The notes under the pieces were generated by a model. It did no database searches. It was given only the letters and a program-made list of their open reading frames with translations, and was not told the DNA's origin. Below, in pieces: positions 34,110 to 49,100 of a DNA stretch of 64,000 nt. This stretch comes from Plasmopara viticola (taxonomy: Eukaryota > Oomycota > Peronosporomycetes > Peronosporales > Peronosporaceae), in contig MBPM02000106.1 in assembly GCA_001695595.3 (NCBI GenBank), positions 124,001 through 188,000 of the forward strand. The letters are read 5' to 3'. Each line of letters begins with the position of its first letter. Within the stretch, counting starts at the first letter, position 1. Both the position numbers and the translations under genes were made by a program.

Positions 34110-37100
34110 TTAGCACTCCAAAAGAATGATAATACACTTCGTTGTATCTCCATTGCGTCTGTGCATGTCTAGACCGATAAAAAGAACGTATATGTGACCA
34201 TAAAGCCTCTCAGCGCTCAAAAGAATGATAATACACTTCGGTCTATCTCTATTGCGTCTGTTCATGACTAAACCGATAGAAAGGACGAATATGTGACCAT
34301 AGAGCGTATCAGCGATCGAAAGAATGGTAATACACTTCGATGTATCTCTATTGCGTCTGTTCATTACTAGACCAATGAAACGAACGTAAGTGTGGTCGAA
34401 CAGTGTCTCAGCGGTTTAAAAGAGCGATTATACATTTAGTTGTGTCGTTTTTACGTCTATGCTCGTCTATGCTCGTCTAAACGGATCGAGCGTACGTATC
34501 TGTGACCGTACATCGTTTAGAGCTCTAAAAGAATGGTAATACACTTCGTTGTGGTTCTCTTGCGTGTGGAACGCTTAGATAGATAGAAAGGACGTATCTG
34601 TGGCCATACAGTGTCTCAGCCCTCCCAAAGAATGAATACGCTTCGTTGTAACTCTATTTCATCTGTGCATGTCAAGACCAAAAACAACAACAAGTCTGTG
34701 ACCTCACGGCGTCTCAGCACTCAAATAGAATAATAATACACTTCGTTGTGTCTCCATTGCGTCTGTGCATGTCTTGACCGATAAAAAGAAAATAGCTGTG
34801 GTTGCACACCTTCTAACCGCTTCAAAGAATAATTGTTCACTTACCGGTGCTCTATTGCGTCTGTGCATGTCAAAACCGATTTGAAAGGCGTATCGATGGC
34901 CCTCCAGCGTCTCAGTGCTTCAAAAGAATGATAATACACTTGGGAGCGGCTCTGTTGCGTCTGTGCATGTCCAGACCAATCGAAAAGACGTGTCTGTGAC
35001 CGTACATCGTTTCAGCGCTTCAAAGAAGGATTGAACACTTCGATGCGACTCTATTAGGTCTGTGCATGCCTTGAAAAATAGAACAGACGTATCTGTGGGT
35101 TTATAGCGTCTCAGCCCTTCAAAACATGAATATGCACTTCGTTGAAACTCTAGTGCATCTGTGCATGTCAAGACCGATCGAAAGGACGTATCTGGTACCG
35201 TTTAGCGTCACAGCGCTGTAAAGGAACGATTATACAGTTTGTTGCGCCAACATTTCGTCTGTTGTGGCGTCAATGCGTCTGTGCATGTCTACACTAATAT
35301 AAAAAGGACTTATCGGTGACCATAGAGCGTCTTAGCACTCCAAAAGAATGATAATACACTTCGTTGTATCTCCATTGCGTCTGTGCATGTCTAGACCGAT
35401 AAAAAGAACGTATATGTGACCATAAAGCCTCTCAGCGCTCAAAAGAATGATAATACACTTCGGTTTATCTCTATTGCATCTGTTCATGACTAAACCGATA
35501 GAAAGGACGTATATGTGACCATAGAGCGTATCAGCGATCGAAAGAATGATAATACACTTCGATGTATCTCTATTGTGTCTGTTCATTACTAGACCGATGA
35601 AACGAACGTAAGTGTGGCCGAACAGTGTCTCAGCGGTTCAAAAGAACGATTATACATTTTGTTGTGTCGTTTTTACGTCTATGCTCGTCTATGCTCGTCT
35701 AAACGGATCGAGCGTACGTATCTGTGACCGTACATCGTTTAGAGCTCTAAAAGAATGGTAACCCACTTCGTTGTGGTTGTCTTGCGTGTGGAACGCTTTA
35801 ACGGACGTATCTGTGGCCATACAGCGTCTCAGCCCTTCCAAAGAATGAATACGCTTCGTTGTAAGTCTATTTCATCTGTGCATGTCAAGACCAAAAACAA
35901 CAACAAGTCTGTGACCTCACGGCGTCTCAGCACTCCAAAAGAATGATAATACACTTCGTTGTATCTCCATTGCGTCTGTGCATGTCTAGACCGATAAAAA
36001 GAACGTATATGTGACCATAAAGCCTCTCAGCGCTCAAAAGAATGATATTACACTTCGGTTTATCTCTATTGCGTCTGTTCATGACTAAACCGATAGAAAG
36101 GACGTATATGTGACCATAGAGCGTATCAGCGATCGAAAGAATGATAAAACACTTCGATGTATCTCTATTGTGTCTGTTCATTACTAGACCGATGAAACGA
36201 ACGTAAGTGTGGCCGAACAGTGTCTCAGCGGTTCAAAAGAACGATTATACATTTTGTTGTGTCGTTTTTACGTCTATGCTCGTCTATGCTCGTCTAAACG
36301 GATCGAGCGTACGTATCTGTGACCGTACATCGTTTAGAGCTCTAAAAGAATGGTAATACACTTCGTTGTGGTTCTCTTGCGTGTGGAACGCTTAGATAGA
36401 TAGAAAGGACGTATCTGTGGCCATACAGCGTCTCAGCCCTCCCAAAGAATGAATACGCTTCGTTGTAACTCTATTTCATCTGTGCATGTCAAGACCAAAA
36501 ACAACAACAAGTCTGTGACCTCACGGCGTCTCAGCACTCCAATAGAATGATAATACACTTCGTTGTGTCTCCATTGCGTCTGTGCATGTCTTGACCGATA
36601 AAAAGAAAGTATCTGTGGTTGCACACCATCCAACCGCTTCAAAGAATATCTGTTCACTTACTGGTGCTCTATTGCGTCTGTGCATGTCGAAACCGATTTG
36701 AAAGGCGTATCGGTGGCCCTCCAACGTCTCAGTGCTTCAAAAGAATGATAATACACTTGGGCGCGGACCTGTTGCGTCTGTGCATGTCCAGACCAATCGA
36801 AAAGACGTGTCTGTGACCGTACATCGTTTCAGCGCTTCAAAGAAGGATTGAACACTTCGATTCGACTCTAGTGGGTCTGTGCATGCCTTGAAAAATAGAA
36901 CAGACGTATCTGTGGGTTTATAGCGTCTCAGCCCTTCAAAACATGAATATGCACTTCGTTGAAACTCTAGTTCATCTGTGCATGTCAAGACCGATCGAAA
37001 GGACGTATCTGGTACCGTTTGGCGTCTCAGCGCTATAAAGGAACGATTATACAGTTTGTTGTGCCTACATTTCGTCTGTTGTGGCCTCAATGCATCTGTG

Positions 37101-40100
37101 CATGTCTACACTGATATAAAAAGGACTTATCGGTGACCATAGAGCGTCTTAGCACTCCAAAAGAATGATAATACACTTCGTTGCATCTCCATTGCGTCTG
37201 TGCATGTCTAGACCGATAAAAAGAACGTATATGTGACCATAAAGCCTCTCAGCGCTCAAAAGAATGATAATACACTTCGGTTTATCTCTATTGCGTCTAT
37301 TCATGACTAAACCGATAGAAAGGACGTATATGTGACCATAGAGCGTATCAGCCATCGAAAGAATGATAATACACTTCGATGTATCTCTATTGCGTCTGTT
37401 CATTACTAGACCGATTAAACGAACGTAAGTGTGGCCGAACAGTGTCTCAGCGGTTTAAAAGAACGATTATACACTTTGTCGTGTCGTTTTTACGTCTATG
37501 CTCGTCTATGCTCGTCTAAACGGATCGAGCGTACGTATCTGTGACCGTACATCGTTTAGAGCTCTAAAAAAATGGTAATCCACTTTGTTGTGGTTCTCTT
37601 GCGTGTGGAACGCTTAGATAGATAGAAAGGACGTATCTGTGGCCATACAGCGTCTCAGCCCTCCCAAAGAATGAATACGCTTCGTTGTAACTCTATTTCA
37701 TCTGTGCATGTCAAGACCAAAAACAACAGCAAGTCTGTGCCCTCACGGCGTCTCAGCACTCCAATAGAATGATAGTACACTTCGTTGTGTCTCCATTGCG
37801 TCTGTGCATGTCTTGACCGATAGAAAGAAAGTATCTGTGGTTGCACATCTTCAAACCGCTTCAAAGAATAATTGTTCACTTACTGGTGCTCTATTGCGTC
37901 TGTGCATGTCGAAACCGATTTGAAAGGCGTATCGGTGGCCCTCCAACGTCTCAGTGCTTCAAAAGAATGATAATACACTTGGGCGCGGCTCTGTTTCGTC
38001 TGTGCATGTCCAGACCACTCGAAAAGATGTGTCTGGACCGTACATCCTTTCAGCGCTTCAAGGAAGGATTGAACACTTCGATGCGACTCTATCAGGTCTG
38101 GGCATGCCTTGAAAAATGAACAGACGTATCTGTGGGTTTATAGCGTCTCAGCCCTTCAAAACATGAATATGCACTTCGTTGTAACTCTAGTGCATCTGTG
38201 CATGTCAAGACCGATCGAAAGGACGTATCTGGTACCGTTTAGCGTCTCAGCGCTGTAAAGGAACGATTATACAGTTTGTTGTGCCTACATTTCGTCTGTT
38301 GTGGCCTCAATGCATCTGTTCATGTCTACACTGATATAAAAAGGACTTATCGGTGACCATAGAGCGTCCTAGCACTCCAAAAGAATGATAACACACTTCG
38401 TTGTATCTCCATTGCGTCTGTGCATGTCTAGACCGATAAAAAGAACGTATATGTGACCATAAAGCTTCTCAACGCTCAAAAGAATGATAATACACTTCGG
38501 TTTATCTCTATTGCGTCTATTCATGACTAAACCGATAGAAAGGACGTATATGTGACCATAGAGCGTATCAGCGATCGAAAGAATGATAATACACTTCGAT
38601 GTATCTCTATTGCGTCTGTTCATTACTAGACCGATGAAATATACGTAAGTGTGGCCGAACAGTGTCTCAGCGGTTTAAAAGAACGATTATACACTTTGTC
38701 GTGTCGTTTTTACGTCTATGCTCGTCTATTCTCGTCTAAACGGATCGAGCGTACGTATCTGTGACCGTACATCGTTTAGAGCTCTAAAAGAATGGTAATC
38801 CACTTCGTTGTGGTTCTCTTGCGTGTGGAACGCTTAGATAGATAGAAATGACGTATCTGTGGCCATACAGCGTCTCAGCCCTCCCAAAGAATGAATACGC
38901 TTCGTTGTAACTCTATTTCATCTGTGCATGTCAAGACCAAAAACAACAGCAAGTCTGTGCCCTCACGGCGTCTCAGCACTCCAATAGAATGATAGTACAC
39001 TTCGTTGTGTCTCCATTGCGTCTGTGCATGTCTTGACCGATAGAAAGAAAGTATCTGTGGTTGCACATCTTCAAACCGCTTCAAAGAATAATTGTTCACT
39101 TACTGGTGCTCTATTGCGTCTGTGCATGTCGAAACCGATTTGAAAGGCGTATCGGTGGCCCTCCAACGTCTCAGTGCTTCAAAAGAATGATAATACACTT
39201 GGGCGCGGCTCTGTTCGTCTGTGCATGTCCAGACCAATCGAAAAGATGTGTCTGGGACCGTACATCCTTTCAGCGCTCCAAGAAGGATTGAACACTTCGA
39301 TGCGACTCTATCAGGTCTGGCATGCCTTGAAAAATGAACAGACGTATCTGTGGGCTTATAGCGTCTCAGCCCTTCAAAACATGAATATGCACTTCGTTGT
39401 AACTCTAGTGCATCTGTGCATGCCAAGACCAATCGAAAGGACGTATCTGGTACCGCTTAGCGTCTCAGCGCTGTAAAGGAACGATTATACAGTTTGTTGT
39501 GCCTACATTTCGTCTGTTGTGGCCTCAATGCGTCTGTGCATGTCTACACTGATATAAAAAGGACTTATCGGTGACCATAGAGCGTCTTAGCACTCCAAAA
39601 GAATGATATTACACTTCGTTGCATCTCCATTGCGTCTGTGCATGTCTAGACCGATAAAAAGAACGTATATGTGACCATAAAGCCTCTCAGCGCTCAAAAG
39701 AATGATAATACACTTCGGTTTATCTCTATTGCGTCTGTTCATGACTAAACCGATAGAAAGGACGTATATGTGACCATAGAGCGTATCAGCGATCGAAAGA
39801 ATGATAATACACTTCGATGTATCTCTATTGCGTCTGTTCATTACTAGACCGATGAAACGAACGTAAGTGTGGCCGAACAGTGTCTCAGCGGTTTAAAAGA
39901 GCGATTATACATTTTGTTGTGTCGTGTTTACGTCTATGCTCGTCTATGCTCGTCTAAACGGATCGAGCGTACGTATCTGTGACCGTACATCGTTTATAGC
40001 TCTAAAAGAATGGTAATCCACTTTGTTGTGGTTCTCTTGCGTGTGGAACGCTTAGATAGATAGAAAGGACGTATCTGTGGCCATACAGCGTCTCAGCCCT

Positions 40101-43100
40101 CCCAAAGAATGAATACGCTTCGTTGTAACTCTATTTCATCTGTGCATGTCAAGACCAAATACAACAACAAGTCTGTGACCTCACGGCGTCTCAGCACTCC
40201 AATAGAATGATAATACACTTCGTTGTGTCTCCGTTGCGTCTGTGCATGTCTTCACCGATAAAAAGAAAGTATCTGTGGTTGCACACCATCCAACCGCTTC
40301 AAAGAATAAATGTTCACTTACTGGTGCTCTATTGCGTCTGTGCATGTCGAAACCGATTTGAAAGGCGTATCGATGGCCCTCCAACGTCTATGTGCTTCAA
40401 AGGAATGATAATACACTTGGGCGCGGATCTGTTGCGTCTGTGCATGTCCAGACCTATCGAAAAGACGTGTCTGTGACCGTGCATCGTTTCAGCGCTTCAA
40501 AGAAGGATTGAACACTTCGATGCGACTCTATTAGGTCTGTGCATGCCTTGAAAAATGAACAGACGTATCTGTGGGTCTATAGCATCTCAGCCCTTCAAAA
40601 CATGAATATGCACTTCGTTGAAACTCTAGTGCATCTGTGCATGTCAAGACCGATCGAAAGGACGTATCAGGTACCGTTTAGCGTCTCAGCGCTGTAAAGG
40701 AACGATTATACAGTTTTTTGTGCCTACATTTCGTCTGTTGTGGCGTCAATGCGTCTGTGCATGTCTACACTGATATAAAAAGGACTTATCGGTGACCATA
40801 TAGCGTCTTAGCACTCCAAAAGAATGATAATACACTTCGTTGTATCTCCATTGCGTCTGTGCATGTCTAGACCGATAAAAAGAACGTATATGTGACCATA
40901 AAGCCTCTCAGCGCTCAAAAGAATGATAATACACTTCGGTTTATCTCTATTGCGTCTGTTCATGACTAAACCGATAGAAAGGACGTATATGTGACCATAG
41001 AGCGTATCAGCGATCGAAAGAATGATAATACACTTCGATGTATCTCTATTGCGTCTGTTCATTACTAGACCGATGAAACGAACGTAAGTGTGGCCGAACA
41101 GTGTCTCAGCGGTTTAAAAGAGCGATTATACATTTTGTTGTGTCGTTTTTACGTCTATGCTCGTCTATGCTCGTCTAAACGGATCGAGCGTACGTATCTG
41201 TGACCGTACATCGTTTAGAGCTCTAAAAGAATGGTAATACACTTCGTTGTGGTTCTCTTGCGTGTGGAACGCTTAGATAGATAGAAAGGACGTATCTGTG
41301 GCCATACAGCGTCTCAGCCCTCCCAAAGAATGAATACGCTTCGTTGTAACTCTATTTCATCTGTGCATGTCAAGACCAAATACAACAACAAGTCTGTGAC
41401 CTCACGGCGTCTCAGCACTCCAATAGAATGATAATACACTTCGTTGTGTCTCCATTGCGTCTGTGCATGTCTTGACCGATAAAAAGAAAGTATCTGTGGT
41501 TGCACACCATCCAACCGCTTCAAAGAATAATTGTTCACTTACTGGTGCTCTATTGCGTCTGTGCATGTCGAAACCGATTTGAAAGGCGTATCGGTGGCCC
41601 TTCAACGTCTCAGTGCTTCAAAGAATGATAATACACTTGGGCGCGGATCTGTTGCGTCTGTGCATGTCCAGACCTATCGAAAAGACGTGTCTGTGACCGT
41701 ACATCGTTTCAGCGCTTCAAAGAAGGATTGAACACTTCGATGCGACTCTATTAGGTCTGTGCATGCCTTGAAAAATGAACAGACGTATCTGTGGGTTTAT
41801 AGCGTCTCAGCCCTTCAAAACATGAATATGCACTTCGTTGTAACTCTAGTGCATCTGTGCATGTCAAGACCGATCGAAAGGACGTATCTGGTACCGTTTA
41901 GCGTCTCAGCGCTGTAAAGGAACGATTATACAGTTTGTTGTGCCTACATTTCGTCTGTTGTGGCCTCAATGCGTCTGTGCATGTCTACACTGATATAAAA
42001 AGGACTTATCGGTGACCATAGAGCGTCTTAGCACTCCAAAAGAATGATAATACACTTCGTTGCATCTCCATTGCGTCTGTGCATGTCTAGACCGATAAAA
42101 AGAACGTATATGTGACCATAAAGCCTCTCAGCGCTCAAAAGAATGATAATACACTTCGGTTTATCTCTATTGCGTCTGTTCATGACTAAACCGATAGAAA
42201 GGACGTATATGTGACCATAGAGCGTATCAGCGATCGAAAGAATGATAATACACTTCGATGTATCTCTATTGCGTCTGTTCATTACTAGACCGATGAAACG
42301 AACGTAAGTGTGGCGAACAGTGTCTCAGCGGTTCAAAAGAACGATTATACATTTTGTTGTGTCGTTTTTACGTCTATGCTCGTCTATGCTCGTCTAAACG
42401 GATCGAGCGTACGTATCTGTGACCGTACATCGTTTAGAGCTCTAAAAGAATGGTAATCCACTTCGTTGTGGTTCTCTTGCGTGTGGAACGCTTAGATAGA
42501 TAGAAAGGACGTATCTGTGGCCATACAGCGTCTCAGCCCTCCCAAAGAATGAATACGCTTCGTTGTAACTCTATTTCATCTGTGCATGTCAAGACCAAAT
42601 ACAACAACAAGTCTGTGACCTCACGGCGTCTCAGCACTCCAATAGAATGATAATACACTTCGTTGTGTCTCCATTGCGTCTGTGCATGTCTTGACCGATA
42701 AAAAGAAAGTATCTGTGGTTGCACACCATCCAACCGCTTCAAAGAATAATTGTTCACTTACTGGTGCTCTATTGCGTCTGTGCATGTCGAAACCGATTTG
42801 AAAGGCGTATCGGTGGCCCTCCAACGTCTCAGTGCTTCAAAAGAATGATAATACACTTGGGCGCGGCTCTGTTGCGTCTGTGCATGTCCAGACCTATCGA
42901 AAAGACGTGTCTGTGACCGTACATCGTTTCAGCGCTTCAAAGAAGGATTGAACACTTCGATGCGACTCTATCAGGTCTGTGCATGCCTTGAAAAATGAAC
43001 AGACGTATCTGTGGGTTATAGCGTCTCAGCCCTTCAAAACATGAATATGCACTTCGTTGTAACTCTAGTGCATCTGTGCATGTCAAGACCGATCGAAAGG

Positions 43101-46100
43101 ACGTATCTGGTACCGTTTAGCGTCTCAGCGCTGTAAAGGAACGATTATACAGTTTGTTGTGCCTACATTTCGTCTGTTGTGGCCTCAATGCGTCTGTGCA
43201 TGTCTACACTGATATAAAAAGGACTTATCGGTGACCATAGAGCGTCTTAGCACTCCAAAAGAATGATAATACACTTCGTTGTATCTCCATTGCGTCTGTG
43301 CATGTCTAGACCGATAAAAAGAACGTATATGTGACCATAAAGCCTCTCAGCGCTCAAAAGAATGATAATACACTTCGGTTTATCTCTATTGCGTCTGTTC
43401 ATGACTAAACCGATAGAAAGGACGTATATGTGACCATAGAGCGTATCAGCGATCGAAAGAATGATAATACACTTCGATGTATCTCTATTGCGTCTGTTCA
43501 TTACTAGACCGATGAAACGAACGTAAGTGTGGCCGAACAGTGTCTCAGCGGTTTAAAAGAGCGATTATACATTTTGTTGTGTCGTTTTACGTCTATGCTC
43601 GTCTATGCTCGTCTAAACGGATCGAGCGTACGTATCTGTGACCGTACATCGTTTATAGCTCTAAAAGAATGGTAATCCACTTCGTTGTGGTTCTCTGCGT
43701 GTGGAACGCTTAGATAGATAGAAAGGACGTATCTGTGGCCATACAGCGTCTCAGCCCTCCCAAAGAATGAATACGCTTCGTTGTAACTCTATTTCATCTG
43801 TGCATGTCAAGACCAAAACAACAACAAGTCTGTGACCTCACGGCGTCTCAGCACTCCAATAGAATGATAATACACTTCGTTGTGTCTCCGTTGCGTCTGT
43901 GCATGTCTTCACCGATAAAAAGAAAGTATCTGTGGTTGCACACCATCCAACCGCTTCAAAGAATAAATGTTCACTTACTGGTGCTCTATTGCGTCTGTGC
44001 ATGTCGAAACCGATTTGAAAGGCGTATCGATGGCCCTCCAACGTCTAGTGCTTCAAAGAATGATAATACACTTGGGCGCGGATCTGTTGCGTCTGTGCAT
44101 GTCCAGACCATCGAAAAGACGTGTCTGTGACCGTACATCGTTTCAGCGCTTCAAAGAAGGATTGAACACTTCGATGCGACTCTATTAGGTCTGTGCATGC
44201 CTTGAAAAATGAACAGACGTATCTGTGGTCTATAGCGTCTCAGCCCTTCAAAACATGAATATGCACTTCGTTGAACTCTAGTGCATCTGTGCATGTCAAG
44301 ACCGATCGAAAGGACGTATCTGGTACCGTTTAGCGTCTCAGCGCTGTAAAGGAACGATTATACAGTTTTTTGTGCCTACATTTCGTCTGTTGTGGCCTCA
44401 ATGCGTCTGTGCATGTCTACACTGATATAAAAAGGACTTATCGGTGACCATAGAGCGTCTTAGCACTCCAAAAGAATGATAATACACTTCGTTGTATCTC
44501 CATTGCGTCTGTGCATGTCTAGACCGATAAAAAGAACGTATATGTGACCATAAAGCCTCTCAGCGCTCAAAAGAATGATAATACACTTCGGTTTATCTCT
44601 ATTGCGTCTGTTCATGACTAAACCGATAGAAAGGACGTATATGTGACCATAGAGCGTATCAGCGATCGAAAGAATGATAATACACTTCGATGTATCTCTA
44701 TTGTGTCTGTTCATTACTAGACCGATGAAACGAACGTAAGTGTGGCCGAACAGTGTCTCAGCGTTTAAAAGAACGATTATACATTTTGTTGTGTCGTTTT
44801 TACGTCTATGCTCGTCTATGCTCGTCTAAACGGATCGAGCGTACGTATCTGTGACCGTACATCGTTTAGAGCTCTAAAAGAATGGTAATCACTTCGTTGT
44901 GGTTCTCTTGCGTGTGGAACGCTTAGATAGATAGAAAGGACGTATCTGTGGCCATACAGCGTCTCAGCCCTCCCAAAGAATGAATACGCTTCGTTGTAAC
45001 TCTATTTCATCTGTGCATGTCAAGACCAAAAACAACAACAAGTCTGTGACCTCACGGCGTCTCAGCACTCCAATAGAATGATAATACACTTCGTTGTGTC
45101 TCATTGCGTCTGTGCATGTCTTGACCGATAAAAAGAAAGTATCTGTGGTTGCACACCATCCAACCGCTTCAAAGAATATTGTTCACTTACTGGTGCTCTA
45201 TTGCGTCTGTGCATGTCGAAACCGATTTGAAAGGCGTATCGGTGGCCCTCAACGTCTCAGTGCTTCAAAAGAATGATAATACACTTGGGCGCGGACCTGT
45301 TGCGTCTGTGCATGTCCAGACCAATCGAAAAGACGTGTCTGTGACCGTACATCGTTTCAGCGCTTCAAAGAAGGATTGAACACTTCGATTCGACTCTAGT
45401 GGTCTGTGCATGCCTTGAAAAATAGAACAGACGTATCTGTGGGTTTATAGCGTCTCAGCCCTTCAAAACATGAATATGCACTTCGTTGTAACTCTAGTGC
45501 ATCTGTGCATGTCAAGACCGATCGAAAGGACGTATCTGGTACCGTTTAGCGTCTCAGCGCTGTAAAGGAACGATTATACAGTTTGTTGTGCCTACATTTC
45601 GTCTGTTGTGGCCTCAATGCATCTGTGCATGTCTACACTGATATAAAAAGGACTTATCGGTGACCATAGAGCGTCTTAGCACTCCAAAAGAATGATATAC
45701 ACTTCGTTGCATATCTCCATTGCGTCTGTGCATGTCTAGACCGATAAAAAGAACGTATATGTGACCATAAAGCCTCTCAGCGCTCAAAAGAATGATAATA
45801 CACTTCGGTTTATCTCTATTGCGTCTGTTCATGACTAAACCGATAGAAAGGACGTATATGTGACCATAGAGCGTATCAGCGATCGAAAGAATGATAATAC
45901 ACTTCGATGTATCTCTATTGCGTCTGTTCATTACTAGACCGATGAAACGAACGTAAGTGTGGCCGAACAGTGTCTCAGCGGTTTAAAAGAGCGATTATAC
46001 ATTTTGTTGTGTCGTGTTTACGTCTATGCTCGTCTATGCTCGTCTAAACGGATCGAGCGTACGTATCTGTGACCGTACATCGTTTATAGCTCTAAAAGAA

Positions 46101-49100
46101 TGGTAATCCACTTTGTTGTGGTTCTCTTGCGTGTGGAACGCTTAGATAGATAGAAAGGACGTATCTGTGGCCATACAGCGTCTCAGCCCTCCCAAAGAAT
46201 GAATACGCTTCGTTGAACTCTATTTCATCTGTGCATGTCAAGACCAAATACAACAACAAGTCTGTGACCTCACGGCGTCTCAGCACTCCAATAGAATGAT
46301 AATACACTTCGTTGTGTCTCCGTTGCGTCTGTGCATGTCTTCACCGATAAAAAGAAAGTATCTGTGGTTGCACACCATCCAACCGCTTCAAAGAATAAAT
46401 GTTTACTTACTGGTGCTCTATTGCGTCTGTGCATGTCGAAACCGATTTGAAAGGCGTATCGATGGCCCTCCAACGTCTATGTGCTTCAAAGGAATGATAA
46501 TACACTTGGGCGCGGATCTGTTGCGTCTGTGCATGTCCAGACCTATCGAAAAGACGTGTCTGTGACCGTACATCGTTTCAGCGCTTCAAAGAAGGATTGA
46601 ACTCTTCGATGCGACTCTAGTAGGTCTGTGCATGCCTTGAAAAATGAACAGACGTATCTGTGGGTCTATAGCGTCTCAGCCCTTCAAAACATGAATATGC
46701 ACTTCGTTGAAACTCTAGTGCATCTGTGCATGTCAAGACCGATCGAAAGGACGTATCTGGTACCGTTTAGCGTCTCAGCGCTGTAAAGGAACGATTATAC
46801 AGTTTTTTGTGCCCACATTTCGTCTGTTGTGGCCTCAATGCGTCTGTGCATGTCTACACTGATATAAAAAGGACTTATCGGTGACCATAGAGCGTCTTAG
46901 CACTCCAAAAGAATGATAATACACTTCGTTGCATCTCCATTGCGTGTGTACATGTCTAGCCCGATAAAAAGAACGTATATGTGACCATAAAGCCTCTCAG
47001 CGCTCAAAAGAATGATAATACACTTCGGTTTATCTCTATTGCGTCTGTTCATGACTAAACCGATAGAAAGGACGTATATGTGACCATAGAGCTTATCAGC
47101 GATCGAAAGAATGATAATACACTTCGATGTATCTCTATTGCGTCTGTTCATTACTAGACCGATGAATCGAACGTAAGTGTGGCCGAACAGTGTCTCAGCG
47201 GTTTAAAAGAACGATTATACACTTTGTCGTGTCGTTTTTACGTCTATGCTCGTCTATGCTCGTCTAAACGGATCGAGCGTACGTATCTGTGACCGTACAT
47301 CGTTTATAGCTCTAAAAGAATGGTAATCCACTTCGTTGTGGTTGTCTTGCGTGTGGAACGCTTTAAAGGACGTATCTGTGGCCATACAGCGTCTCAGCCC
47401 TTCCAAAGAATGAATACGCTTCGTTGTAAATCTATTTTATCTGTGCATGTCAAGACCAAATACAACAACAAGTCTGTGACCTCACGGCGTCTCAGCACTC
47501 CAATAGAATGATAATACACTTCGTTGTGTCTCCATTGCGTCTGTGCATGTCTTGACCGATAAAAAGAAAGTATCTGTGGTTGCACACCATCCAACCGCTT
47601 CAAAGAATAATTGTTCACTTACTGGTGCTCTATTGCGTCTGTGCATGTCGAAACCGATTTGAAAGGCGTATCGGTGGCCCTTCAACGTCTCAGTGCTTCA
47701 AAAGAATGATAATACACTTGGGCGCGGACCTGTTGCGTCTGTGCATGTCCAGACCAATCGAAAAGACGTGTCTGTGACCGTACATCGTTTCAGCGCTTCA
47801 AAGAAGGATTGAACACTTCGATTCGACTCTAGTGGGTCTGTGCATGCCTTGAAAAATAGAACAGACGTATCTGTGGGTTTATAGCGTCTCAGCCCTTCAA
47901 AACATGAATATGCACTTCGTTGTAACTCTAGTGCATCTGTGCATGTCAAGACCGATCGAAAGGACGTATCTGGTACCGTTTAGCGTCTCAGCGCTGTAAA
48001 GGAACGATTATACAGTTTGTTGTGCCTACATTTCGTCTGTTGTGGCCTCAATGCATCTGTGCATGTCTACACTGATATAAAAAGGACTTATCGGTGACCA
48101 TAGAGCGTCTTAGCACTCCAAAAGAATGATATTACACTTCGTTGCATCTCCATTGCGTCTGTGCATGTCTAGACCGATAAAAAGAACGTATATGTGACCA
48201 TAAAGCCTCTCAGCGCTCAAAAGAATGATAATACACTTCGGTTTATCTCTATTGCGTCTGTTCATGACTAAACCGATAGAAAGGACGTATATGTGACCAT
48301 AGAGCGTATCAGCGATCGAAAGAATGATAATACACTTCGATGTATCTCTATTGCGTCTGTTCATTACTAGACCGATGAAACGAACGTAAGTGTGGCCGAA
48401 CAGTGTCTCAGCGGTTTAAAAGAGCGATTATACATTTTGTTGTGTCGTGTTTACGTCTATGCTCGTCTATGCTCGTCTAAACGGATCGAGCGTACGTATC
48501 TGTGACCGTACATCGTTTATAGCTCTAAAAGAATGGTAATCCACTTTGTTGTGGTTCTCTTGCGTGTGGAACGCTTAGATAGATAGAAAGGACGTATCTG
48601 TGGCCATACAGCGTCTCAGCCTCCCAAAGAATGAATACGCTTTGTTGAGACTCTATTTCATCTGTGCATGTCAAGACCAAATACAACAACAAGTCTGTGA
48701 CCTCACGGCGTCTCAGCACTCCAATAGAATGATAATACACTTCGTTGTGTCTCCGTTGCGTCTGTGCATGTCTTCACCGATAAAAAGAAAGTATCTATGG
48801 TTGCACACCATCCAACCGCTTCAAAGAATAAATGTTTACTTACTGGTGCTCTATTGCGTCTGTGCATGTCGAAACCGATTTGAAAGGCGTATCGATGGCC
48901 CTCCAACGTCTATGTGCTTCAAAGGAATGATAATACACTTGGGCGCGGATCTGTTGCGTCTGTGCATGTCCAGACCTATCGAAAAGACGTGTCTGTGACC
49001 GTACATCGTTTCAGCGCTTCAAAGAAGGATTGAACACTTCGATTCGACTCTAGTGGGTCTGTGCATGCCTTGAAAAATAGAACAGACGTATCTGTGGGTT